NCBI GenBank assembly: GCA_028280815.1
Contig: JANQLC010000033.1
Span: forward strand, 1 to 51,544
Source: Flavobacteriales bacterium
GTDB taxonomy: Bacteria > Bacteroidota > Bacteroidia > Flavobacteriales > JANQLC01
DNA length: 51,544 nucleotides
Direction: 5' to 3'
Below the pieces are notes generated by a model, which was not told the DNA's origin, made no database searches, and saw only the letters and a program-made list of their open reading frames with translations. Each line of letters starts with the position of its first letter. Position 1 is the first letter of the stretch. A program made the position numbers and the translations under genes. Shown piece after piece: positions 9,470-17,511 of this stretch.

Positions 9470-10292
9470 CTGCACTTGGATTGAGCACTTTGTTTACCTC
9501 TGCTTTCAGTAGATTCTTCACCACGTAAACGCGGTGTAGTCTGGCAAAATCTATAAAGAGATCGACATCAGCGGCGTAAAATCCCCGTAAGCGATCTCGC
9601 TCGATCTTGCGTATCGTACCGATGGGCACGCCGGCGGGAAATATGGCCGAATGGCTGTCGGAAATCACCGTGTCACCTGGGCTGATCGGGGCATGGTCGG
9701 GAATTTCTTCCAGCTGCACGATGCGATAATCCCTTCCGTCCCAGCTTAAAAAAGCAAAAAAATGACTTTTTTTAAGTCTGGCACAAACGTGGGAAGACGA
9801 ACTGATAATGGGAATGACATGCGCATAATGGCTGGAGACCGCATCGATTATACCCACGACCCCACCCTCTGCAACCACACCCATATTCTCCGCTACACCC
9901 TGTTTGCGACCCCGATCGATCAAGATTGTATTGTCTCGACTGCGGATACTTATGTCGATGATTTCCGCTGGGATAAATGTGTATTGCTGCCGGTAAGACG
10001 AATCGTCGACAACTGTAGGCTGCCCAGCAGCTCGATACTGCGATGCGCGCAATTGTCCCCGTAATCTTGCATTTTCCGCTGACAGAGACCTATTCTCTGC
10101 CTCGAGGCGGAAAAAAGCGGTCAGGCGTTCCTTTTTTGAAAGGATATAACCGTTCACCTCGGCAGCCAAACCGAAAAATAGGGTCTTGTGGTAGTTGCTG
10201 TATTGAAAGCTGAGGTAGAACGCTGCCGTTTCCAACGATAGAAATAGGAAAAAGTGCCTGAGCGGGTAAGCAAACTGGAGCAAGCGTCGCAT
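9462..10292 (-). CDS. mreC: Rod shape-determining protein MreC
   Basis: A 276-residue protein with one N-terminal membrane helix (HFFLFLSLETAAFYLSF), a coiled coil at about residues 55-85 (LEAENRSLSAENARLRGQL) and a periplasmic beta-barrel pair containing DRGRKQGVAENMGVVAEGGVVG and the ISDSHSAIFPAGVPIGTI word. It organises PBP2 and RodA in the periplasm. It starts 6 bases after mreB. Confidence 0.95.
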   Translation of the reverse strand: MRRLLQFAYPLRHFFLFLSLETAAFYLSFQYSNYHKTLFFGLAAEVNGYILSKKERLTAFFRLEAENRSLSAENARLRGQLRASQYRAAGQPTVVDDSSYRQQYTFIPAEIIDISIRSRDNTILIDRGRKQGVAENMGVVAEGGVVGIIDAVSSHYAHVIPIISSSSHVCARLKKSHFFAFLSWDGRDYRIVQLEEIPDHAPISPGDTVISDSHSAIFPAGVPIGTIRKIERDRLRGFYAADVDLFIDFARLHRVYVVKNLLKAEVNKVLNPSADE

Positions 10293-10298
10293 TTCAGC

Positions 10299-11324
10299 TC
10301 ATTTCATCAAGGATTTGTATTTTTCCAAATTTTTAAGCGCGATACCGGTTCCCCTGACCACCGCACGCAGTGGGTCTTCTGCAATGTATACCGGCAGGTC
10401 TGTGCGCGCCGATATGCGCTTATCCAAACCCCGCAATATGGCACCGCCGCCAGCCATATAAATTCCGGTGTTGTAGATATCTGCTGCCAATTCCGGTGGG
10501 GTTTGGGAAAGGGCTTCCATGATGGCTTCTTCGATTCTCAGTATAGAAGAGTCCAAGGCCTGTGCGACTTCTCTGTGTGAGATGACGATTTGTTTGGGCT
10601 TTCCGGTAACCGAATCCCGGCCTTGAACCGCTACATCTTCAGGGGGTGTATCCAAATCTGCAATCGCAGCGCCCACAGCTATTTTTATATTTTCAGCCGT
10701 CCGCTCCCCAATGTATAGGTTGTGTCCGGTTCGAAGGTAATACGTGATATCATCGGTAAAGATGTCACCGGCTACCTTAATCGATTTATCGCGGACGATA
10801 CCCCCGAGTGCGATGATGGCGATTTCCGAAGTACCTCCTCCGATGTCGACAATCATATTTCCCTTGGGTTGGGATATATCGATTCCAATGCCGATAGCCG
10901 CAGCCATGGGTTCGTGGATGAGATAGACCTCTTTGGCGTTCATGTTGTAAGCCGAGTCCCTTACCGCTCGCTCTTCTACCTCTGTAATCCCGGAGGGAAT
11001 GCAGATCACCATGCGAAGCGAGGAGGTAAATAGGGATCGCCTGATGCCGGGAACCCGTTTGATGAATTCCTTAATCATGTACTCCGAAGCCTTGAAATCA
11101 GCGATGACACCGTCTTTCAAGGGTCGGATGGTCTTGATGTCATCGTGGGTCTTGCCCTGCATCTGCTTGGCGGCTTCCCCAACGGCGATATATTTCTTCG
11201 AAGAGCGCTTCTGTGCCACTATAGAAGGGCCCTCGATAACTATTTTGTTGTCGTGTATGATGAGCGTATTAGCCGTGCCCAAATCAATAGCCACGTCTTG
11301 CACCATGAAATCAAATAGACCCAT
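10299..11324 (-). CDS. mreB: Actin-like rod shape protein MreB
   Basis: A 341-residue actin-fold ATPase. Phosphate-binding loops are plain: DLGTANTLI near the N-terminus, VDIGGGTSEIAII in the middle and MAGGGAILRGLDKRI toward the C-terminus. It starts MGLFDFMVQDVAIDLG, a usual MreB beginning. It directs lateral wall synthesis and heads the operon; a -7 box lies about 32 bases upstream. Confidence 0.97.
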   Translation of the reverse strand: MGLFDFMVQDVAIDLGTANTLIIHDNKIVIEGPSIVAQKRSSKKYIAVGEAAKQMQGKTHDDIKTIRPLKDGVIADFKASEYMIKEFIKRVPGIRRSLFTSSLRMVICIPSGITEVEERAVRDSAYNMNAKEVYLIHEPMAAAIGIGIDISQPKGNMIVDIGGGTSEIAIIALGGIVRDKSIKVAGDIFTDDITYYLRTGHNLYIGERTAENIKIAVGAAIADLDTPPEDVAVQGRDSVTGKPKQIVISHREVAQALDSSILRIEEAIMEALSQTPPELAADIYNTGIYMAGGGAILRGLDKRISARTDLPVYIAEDPLRAVVRGTGIALKNLEKYKSLMK

Positions 11325-11355
11325 CGAAGGTATCGCTGTATGCCATCCGGCTTTG

Positions 11356-11363
11356 CAAATCTA
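11356..11363 (-). promoter_or_regulatory. Candidate promoter of the mre operon
   Basis: On the - strand the sequence reads TAGATTTG, an exact match to TAnnTTTG, 32 bases before the mreB start. A TTTG lies 15 bases further upstream, shorter than the usual -33 to -7 spacing, so only the -7 element is supported. Confidence 0.45.
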
Positions 11364-11549
11364 ATGAATTGTGGGCAACAAATCGGGAAAGACCCGTGAT
11401 CCATAAGCATGTGGCGAAGCCGTCAGACGGCTCTCAATTCTACGCCAGCAAACAAAGGCGGGGTGCACTTTTAACCGGGTAGAGGTGGAAATCCAGACTG
11501 TTCTAAGCGGGAAGCCGCATGGCGATCGGGGTGAAAACAAGACGAAGAC

Positions 11550-13670
11550 TCAACGCGTTACACCCAGCTTCTCACCCGACAACTCATCGGAGACCCAGTC
11601 GTTTAAAACGTTTACCCCTTCCTCGACATAGGCGTCTCTTTTAAGGGCCTTATACCAGGCTTCTCGGTCAGCCTTTAGCGTCGTATCGGCTTTCATCTCT
11701 TCCACTTCAGCGCTCGGATACACAAAGTGCAGTTCGTTGTCATAATTGTCCAAGGCCGCAAAGCGCTTGGCTTTGGCCGCTAGTGAATCCCTGTTCTCTT
11801 TAAATGCGCTTAAGTTTAAGGAAACCTCATCAAGGGTGTCCGCTCGTTTTTTGAGCCACCGAGCATAGGCATCGGCGAGGGCAAAAAATTTGCTCTCTGC
11901 TACTCGCTTGTAGCTTTTCGCTTTTATCGCGTTTAAATCGACATGTGTGTCCTGAACGCTGTAATCCACAGGCTTGATGCCATCCCAAGGCATCGCATTG
12001 TCTTGGTCTTTTTCACCTACCTTCATGTAGGCGTATGGGGTGGGTAGTCCTATGTCTGGGATGACGCCTTTGAGCTGTGTGGCGCCGCCGTCAATGCGGT
12101 AAAATTTAGACGTGGTCAGCTTTAGGTATCCGAATGGTTTCAGGTCGTTTAAGCGCGGGCTTGCAAAGCGGTCTAAATCCAATAGGTTTTGTACGGTTCC
12201 CTTCCCAAAGGTGTGGTGGCTGCCTACGATAAGCGCGCGTTTGTAATCTTGCAAGGCTGCGGCGACTATTTCCGAAGCCGAGGCGGAAAGCTCGTTGACG
12301 AGTACGACCAAAGGACCGTCATAGACGACATCCGCGTCTCGGTCGCGCAATACGGATACTTTTCCGCCTCTTTCCCTCACCTGTACAATCGGCCCCTGGG
12401 CGATAAACAAGCCGGCCGTTTTGACGGCTAACGCCAAAGCGCCGCCGCCATTGTCTCGCAAGTCGAGTACGATTCCTCGCACCCCCTCTGCTTTGAGGGA
12501 TTCGAGTGCCGCTCTCACATCGTCCGCACTATTTCTGCCGTTGGAGCCGTTTACGTCGAAGTAAAAGCTCGGTAAGCGAATCAAGCCGTACCGCTGCCCA
12601 TTTCGCTCGATGACAGCGCTTTTGGCAAAGGTTTCTCGCAGCTGAACCACACCCCTTACAATGGGGATGACTTTCTCCATCCCATTTACCCTCCTAACGG
12701 TTAGCTTAACCGTGGTACCCGCCTTCCCCTTTATGAGCGCTATGACATCATCGATGTTCATACCTACGATGTCAACCGCCTCCCCATCACCCTGTGCCAC
12801 TTTGATAATTTTATCCTTCGCCTCTAAATCGCCTTGCCGGTAGCTGGGGCTTCCGGGTATGATCTCCACCACTGTCACGTAACCATCCCGCTTTTGTAAA
12901 CGTGCGCCAATCCCTTCAAACTGACCGCTTAAAGCCATATCAAATACTTCTCTATCGCGGGGGGCGAGGTAGTCGGTGTGGGGATCAAAGCCCGCTGCAA
13001 AATCATCGAGAAATTTAGACATCCAATAGGATTCATCCTTTTCATCGAGGCGCTCGTACAACCAATTGCAGTGCTTTAGCGTTTCTTCACGGCCTTTCCT
13101 TTCCCAATCGGCCACCGATTTGACGCCATAGCTGGGGTCCGCCTCCGCTTCTTGTCGTTCGGCGACATAAGAGACCACAGACAGTTTTAAACGCCTTCGC
13201 CACAGCTCTTTTAAACCGCGTTCCCCTGTAGCAGGCAGTACCTTATCCCAATTGTCGATAGGCGCGGTTTCATCTCGGGTTAAATCAAAGGGCTCAGAGA
13301 GGATTTCTCGGGTAAACGCATGCGTATTGCTCAGTTCTCGTTTAAAGATTTGAATGCTCTTTTTAAAAAAACTCAAATCACCGCTTTTGATTTGATCATC
13401 CAACTCATCCCGATATGGCAAAAGCGCGTTCAGGTCTGCTCGGGTGAAGTATCTCTTGAAATTATCCAATCGTTTGATATACCTATCGTATAAATCTTCT
13501 GAAAATGAATCGTTTAAATCCTTAGGCTGATAATGGCCATGGCTCAAAACCAAGCTCGTCAGTTTCAATGTTACCCTGTCTTTGTCCTCGTCAGCCGTGT
13601 AAAAACTGGCTAGCACACTGGAAAAGAGCAGTATGAAGACAAGTGCTTTTATATTTTTCAGAGCCTTCAT
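11550..13670 (-). CDS. prc: Tail-specific (C-terminal processing) protease, S41
   Basis: A 706-residue periplasmic serine protease of the Prc/Tsp family. ATG at 13670 is preferred over 13688 because it begins the signal peptide (MKALKNIKALVFILLFSSVLA). Order: N-terminal helical domain, PDZ domain at about 245-340 (SGQFEGIGARLQKRDGYV...), S41 catalytic core with VLDLRDNGGGALALAV, the serine in NELSASASEIVAAALQDY and the lysine in HHTFGKGTVQ, then a long C-terminal domain. Length and motifs match the E. coli Prc-size family rather than the shorter CtpA type. It trims or degrades periplasmic proteins, including cell-wall enzymes. It is monocistronic and divergent from lpxB. Confidence 0.93.
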   Translation of the reverse strand: MKALKNIKALVFILLFSSVLASFYTADEDKDRVTLKLTSLVLSHGHYQPKDLNDSFSEDLYDRYIKRLDNFKRYFTRADLNALLPYRDELDDQIKSGDLSFFKKSIQIFKRELSNTHAFTREILSEPFDLTRDETAPIDNWDKVLPATGERGLKELWRRRLKLSVVSYVAERQEAEADPSYGVKSVADWERKGREETLKHCNWLYERLDEKDESYWMSKFLDDFAAGFDPHTDYLAPRDREVFDMALSGQFEGIGARLQKRDGYVTVVEIIPGSPSYRQGDLEAKDKIIKVAQGDGEAVDIVGMNIDDVIALIKGKAGTTVKLTVRRVNGMEKVIPIVRGVVQLRETFAKSAVIERNGQRYGLIRLPSFYFDVNGSNGRNSADDVRAALESLKAEGVRGIVLDLRDNGGGALALAVKTAGLFIAQGPIVQVRERGGKVSVLRDRDADVVYDGPLVVLVNELSASASEIVAAALQDYKRALIVGSHHTFGKGTVQNLLDLDRFASPRLNDLKPFGYLKLTTSKFYRIDGGATQLKGVIPDIGLPTPYAYMKVGEKDQDNAMPWDGIKPVDYSVQDTHVDLNAIKAKSYKRVAESKFFALADAYARWLKKRADTLDEVSLNLSAFKENRDSLAAKAKRFAALDNYDNELHFVYPSAEVEEMKADTTLKADREAWYKALKRDAYVEEGVNVLNDWVSDELSGEKLGVTR

Positions 13671-13701
13671 GCTGGGTTGACTGCCCATTTTTTCAAAGCG
13701 G

Positions 13702-13709
13702 CAAAGGTA
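13702..13709 (-). promoter_or_regulatory. Candidate -7 promoter element for the S41 protease
   Basis: The - strand reads TACCTTTG, an exact Bacteroidota -7 match, 31 bases upstream of the chosen ATG. This supports the start choice at 13670. Confidence 0.45.
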
Positions 13710-13871
13710 AGCAGATTTTAAAGAACAGCCCCCACTTCACAATCGATATACGCTACAAATGCCTTACACCAAGGCTTTGATCCACAATTCGTGCGCCTCC
13801 GATTAAAACCCGTTACACAATCTGGCTAACGCCTTCAATCGGGTAAATCGATAAGGGTTATTTTTGCTGTT

Positions 13872-14981
13872 GTGAAGTATTATATGGTGGCCGGAGAGGC
13901 TTCCGGAGACCTGCACGGTGCCCATTTGATCCAGGCGCTGCGGGCCTGTGATCCCGAGGCGGAATTCCGGGGTTGGGGCGGGGATTTAATGAAAGCCGAG
14001 GGCATGTATGTGCTGCGGCATTACCGAGATACGACCGTCATGGGTTTTGCCGAAGTATTGCGCAAATTACCCGAGATTCTAAAAAATGTCTCCCGCTGCA
14101 AAAAGGACCTGGCAGCCTATCGACCCGATGCGATTATCCTGATCGACTATCCGGGTTTCAATCTGCGGGTAGCCGCTTATGCCCAACGGCTTGGGATCAA
14201 GACCTATTATTACATCTCACCCCAGGTATGGGCTTGGAAGGCCAATCGAGTCCATGCGATCAAGCGGAGGGTAAACCGCCTGTTTGTGACCCTGCCCTTT
14301 GAGAAAGCATTTTATGAGCGGTACGACTACGCGGTGGACTTTGTCGGACATCCGTTGTTGGACGCCATTGAAAATCGAAAGCCGATTTCACCCCGCGGCT
14401 TCACAGCGCGAAATCGACTGGGAGACAACCCCCTGATAGCCCTTTTACCGGGGAGCCGAAGACAAGAGATCGATACCATCCTTCCCCTGCTGTTGAGCGT
14501 AGTAGGGGATTTTCCCAACCATCAGTTCGTCATCGCTGCCGCGCCGGGGCAGAAACCCGAACTGTACGAACGATTTTTGCAGCCTCGTGTGGCTGTGGTA
14601 GCCGACCAAACCTACGATTTGCTAAGCGTGAGCCAGGCGGCCTTGGTCACCTCGGGTACGGCTACCTTGGAAGCTGCGCTCTTCGATGTTCCAGAGGTGG
14701 TGTGCTACAAGACCAGTTGGTTTTCCTATGCGATTGGCAAACGCCTGGTAAAACTCAAGTACATCAGCCTGGTCAATTTAATATTGGAGCAAGCGGTCGT
14801 AAAAGAGTTGATTCAGGGTGAACTAACCAAAAAAAATATAAGGGCACAACTTCAGAAAATCCTTCAGCAACCGAAGCGCGCGCGCATGCAAAATGCCTTT
14901 GCAGAGTTGAGGCGCAAGCTCGGAGGCAGGGGTGCATCCATGCGCACCGCTCGTTTGATCCAGGCGGACTTGGATTCATAA
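13872..14981 (+). CDS. lpxB: Lipid-A-disaccharide synthase
   Basis: A 369-residue GT19 glycosyltransferase that joins UDP-2,3-diacylglucosamine and lipid X in lipid A synthesis at the inner membrane. It starts with GTG (protein MKYYMVAGEASGDLHGAHLI). Family marks are GEASGDLHG, YISPQVWAWKANRV, LPFEKAFYERYDYAVDFVGHPLLD, ALLPGSRRQEI and the SGTATLEAALFDVPEVVCYKT nucleotide-sugar site. comEC follows after 18 bases on the same strand, a pairing often seen in Bacteroidota. Confidence 0.95.
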   Translation: MKYYMVAGEASGDLHGAHLIQALRACDPEAEFRGWGGDLMKAEGMYVLRHYRDTTVMGFAEVLRKLPEILKNVSRCKKDLAAYRPDAIILIDYPGFNLRVAAYAQRLGIKTYYYISPQVWAWKANRVHAIKRRVNRLFVTLPFEKAFYERYDYAVDFVGHPLLDAIENRKPISPRGFTARNRLGDNPLIALLPGSRRQEIDTILPLLLSVVGDFPNHQFVIAAAPGQKPELYERFLQPRVAVVADQTYDLLSVSQAALVTSGTATLEAALFDVPEVVCYKTSWFSYAIGKRLVKLKYISLVNLILEQAVVKELIQGELTKKNIRAQLQKILQQPKRARMQNAFAELRRKLGGRGASMRTARLIQADLDS

Positions 14982-14999
14982 ATACGCGTAAATTGAGGC

Positions 15000-17057
15000 A
15001 TGGCATGGCGATTTCCACTGATCGGTTCGGTGACCTGCTTCGCTTTGGGCATCTATCTCGCCGGGGTTTTTCAATGGACGGACATCGGGCACACCTCTAT
15101 TTGGCTGTCGGCAGCCCTCTCCGTTGCGGTAGGGCTGTACCGGCTCAGCGGATCAAAAAGGCGATGGAGCTCCTGTCATTTCGCCTCAACCTTGCTCCTG
15201 TTCACCGCACTGGGGGCCTGGACCTATGTGTTGCACCTGCCTAAAAACGAAGTCAGAAACTATGCTAAGCGCGTAGAGCCGGGTAAGCAGTTTGCTGAAA
15301 TCGCTTTGCACCACCGACTGCCCCCCACTGCAAACTATGAAAGGTGGGTAGCCGAAGTGGCGGCTCTAGCAAGCGAAAAGACACGGGGTAAGCTGCTCGT
15401 TTACCTTCCAAAATCCGAGGGTCATCCCCCTCTTTACCCAGGGGAACTGTTCATGATTCACACCCGGTTTCTCAAACCGCCTGCGCAGCGCAACCCGTAC
15501 CCATTCGAATATGCCACTTACCTTTTCAACCAAAATATAACGCACCAAGTCTTTTTGAGCGCGGGCGCATTTCAGGGGGGTCCCCATTCGCTGGGTCTGC
15601 TCGATGCGGTCCGGCGAAAGCTCGAGCGCAGCATAAACAGTAGCGACCTCAGTACCGAGGCGCAGGCTCTGCTGAAAGCCTTGCTGTTGGGAACGCGGGC
15701 GGCACTGCACCGAGATACCCTACGCGCTTTTACCGATGCCGGGGTGGTACACGTGCTGGCGGTCTCAGGCCTGCACATCGGTATTCTCGCCCTTTTACTC
15801 CGCTGGCTCTTCTCCTTTCTGTTGCCCTGGAAATGGGGTGCTAGCCTACGAGCGGTACTCATCGTTCTCGCGCTTTTCCTCTTTGCTGCGATCGTGGGGT
15901 TCAAAGCCTCAGTAACCCGTGCCAGTCTCATGTTTTCACTCTTTGCGCTCACCGATATCCGACGGCGCCCGACAAACCCCTTTAACATCTTGGCGCTGGC
16001 CGCTTTGCTGACACTGATCACCTGGCCTAAAATGCTCTTTCAACTCGGATTCCAGTTGAGCTACGCGGTCGTGGGTTGTATCCTTTGGTTTTATCCCCAT
16101 TGGATTCGTATCTATAGGCCGAAAAATCGCCTTCTCGCCTATTTCTATCGGATCTCGGTGCTGAGTTTTGTCGCCCAACTGGGTGCTTCACCTTTTACCC
16201 TGTTTTACTTTCACCAATTTCCCACACTTTTTTGGCTGGGCAATCTAACGGTCATTCCGCTCGTTACCCCCCTGCTCGGATTGGGTATGGGCTGGCTGTC
16301 CCTCACCGCTTTGGGCGTAACCCCACCCCTGCTCACAGGCTTGATCAACCGATGGGCATCGGCCTTACTCGGTTTGGTAAAGGGGATTTCCCATCTGCCC
16401 TACGCCCATATTGAAGCGGTGTACTTTGATTTTTTTATGGCTTTGTCTCTCTGGGCATCCCTGTTTTTTCTGGGGCTGTTTATCGAATACAAAAAGGGTG
16501 GATACCTACTGGTAACCCTGCTCCTATCGGTCGGGATACAGCTGCACTTCATCGGTAAAAAACGCCGACTGATGGAGCGCAGCGAATTCGTCGTATTCGA
16601 CGCCTACAAGCGCAATTTGGCCTTGTACAAGGTGGGTGATCGCGCCTTTGCGTTTTACCACATCGCCGACTCCGCCCAAAGCCAATCCCTATTAAAATCC
16701 TATTTGGTCGATGAGATGGTTTCGCGGGTGAAGCACATATCCCTCGATTCGGATTACGCGGATGCCTGGGTAAAAAAGTTTCAAAACCACATCTATACCC
16801 GATATTTTTCTCTGCAAATCATATCGGGAGACGAGATTTACAGAAAAAAATGGCAGGCGAATTTCATATGGTTGCAGGACCTACCCAGAGTGAATCGCAT
16901 ATCCCCCTGTAACCGCAGCCAACCGCACTTCCTCATTTTGGACGGGAGCAGTCATCGAAAAAATGCGATGCGCTTCACCGCGCTCGCGGCGGCTGACCCA
17001 GGCTTACGACTATGGGATACCCAAACTTCGGGCGCCTTTCAGTTGTCGCTCAACTGA
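15000..17057 (+). CDS. comEC: ComEC/Rec2-family DNA uptake channel
   Basis: A 685-residue polytopic protein. Two N-terminal helices and a DUF4131-like segment are followed by the competence domain, marked by GLSPLL-type signature AVSGLHIGILALLLRWL and the helices around NILALAALLTLITWPKMLFQLGFQLSYAVVG. After about residue 520 there is a short soluble tail but no HxHxDH metallo-beta-lactamase motif; Bacteroidota ComEC proteins commonly lack that domain. It would carry single-stranded DNA across the inner membrane. Its 3' end overlaps the convergent thioredoxin gene by 19 bases. Confidence 0.9.
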   Translation: MAWRFPLIGSVTCFALGIYLAGVFQWTDIGHTSIWLSAALSVAVGLYRLSGSKRRWSSCHFASTLLLFTALGAWTYVLHLPKNEVRNYAKRVEPGKQFAEIALHHRLPPTANYERWVAEVAALASEKTRGKLLVYLPKSEGHPPLYPGELFMIHTRFLKPPAQRNPYPFEYATYLFNQNITHQVFLSAGAFQGGPHSLGLLDAVRRKLERSINSSDLSTEAQALLKALLLGTRAALHRDTLRAFTDAGVVHVLAVSGLHIGILALLLRWLFSFLLPWKWGASLRAVLIVLALFLFAAIVGFKASVTRASLMFSLFALTDIRRRPTNPFNILALAALLTLITWPKMLFQLGFQLSYAVVGCILWFYPHWIRIYRPKNRLLAYFYRISVLSFVAQLGASPFTLFYFHQFPTLFWLGNLTVIPLVTPLLGLGMGWLSLTALGVTPPLLTGLINRWASALLGLVKGISHLPYAHIEAVYFDFFMALSLWASLFFLGLFIEYKKGGYLLVTLLLSVGIQLHFIGKKRRLMERSEFVVFDAYKRNLALYKVGDRAFAFYHIADSAQSQSLLKSYLVDEMVSRVKHISLDSDYADAWVKKFQNHIYTRYFSLQIISGDEIYRKKWQANFIWLQDLPRVNRISPCNRSQPHFLILDGSSHRKNAMRFTALAAADPGLRLWDTQTSGAFQLSLN

Positions 17058-17506
17058 CGTTTTAGTTGGCGCTTCAAAGCCTCGGCGGTCTGAAACCCGA
17101 GGACTCGCTTTTCGACGGTTTGGCCATCGGCGCTTATCACGAGAAGGGTGGGAAAAGCCATTTGACCCCTGAGCCAATGGACGGCCAGCTGATTGAATCC
17201 CCGGTATCCATAGGTTTGATAGGCATATACCTCAGCGTTCCAATGCGCATCCGCCCGCTGCTCGGCGTTGAACTTTACCGGGCGATAGTTCGCATTTATA
17301 AATTCGACGAGCCCTGGGTGTCGAAAAGTGGTTTGATCCATCTTTCGGCAATATACGCACCAATCGGTATAGACATCGACGAGGTACTTCTTAGGCGCCG
17401 CCCGATTTAAGGCTTGCGCCTTTTCCAGGGTCGTCCAGGCGATTGGCTGGGCTTCCGCACAGCTGCCCAATGCGCATAGGGCGACTACAAAAAAAGTTGT
17501 TTTCAT
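17039..17506 (-). CDS. Exported thioredoxin-like protein
   Basis: A 155-residue thioredoxin-fold protein. ATG at 17506 is chosen because it starts the signal peptide (MKTTFFVVALCALGSCAEAQ); a cysteine in GSC could also make it a lipoprotein. The active site is WCVYCRKMD (CxxC) at about residues 48-56, and the cis-Pro region is AFPTLLV. It is the last gene of the peptidase-transporter operon, 5 bases after the POT gene. A periplasmic reductase role is likely; the substrate is unknown. Confidence 0.85.
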   Translation of the reverse strand: MKTTFFVVALCALGSCAEAQPIAWTTLEKAQALNRAAPKKYLVDVYTDWCVYCRKMDQTTFRHPGLVEFINANYRPVKFNAEQRADAHWNAEVYAYQTYGYRGFNQLAVHWLRGQMAFPTLLVISADGQTVEKRVLGFQTAEALKRQLKRQLSDN

Positions 17507-17511
17507 GGTTT

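Noticed and set aside
11325-11549. tRNA or structured RNA between mreB and the protease
   Set aside because: A short palindrome (AGCCGTC/GACGGCT) is present but has no loop, and no cloverleaf could be folded by eye.
13859-13866. TATTTTTG as promoter of lpxB
   Set aside because: It matches the -7 pattern but is only 5 bases before the GTG start, leaving no room for a transcript start and ribosome site.
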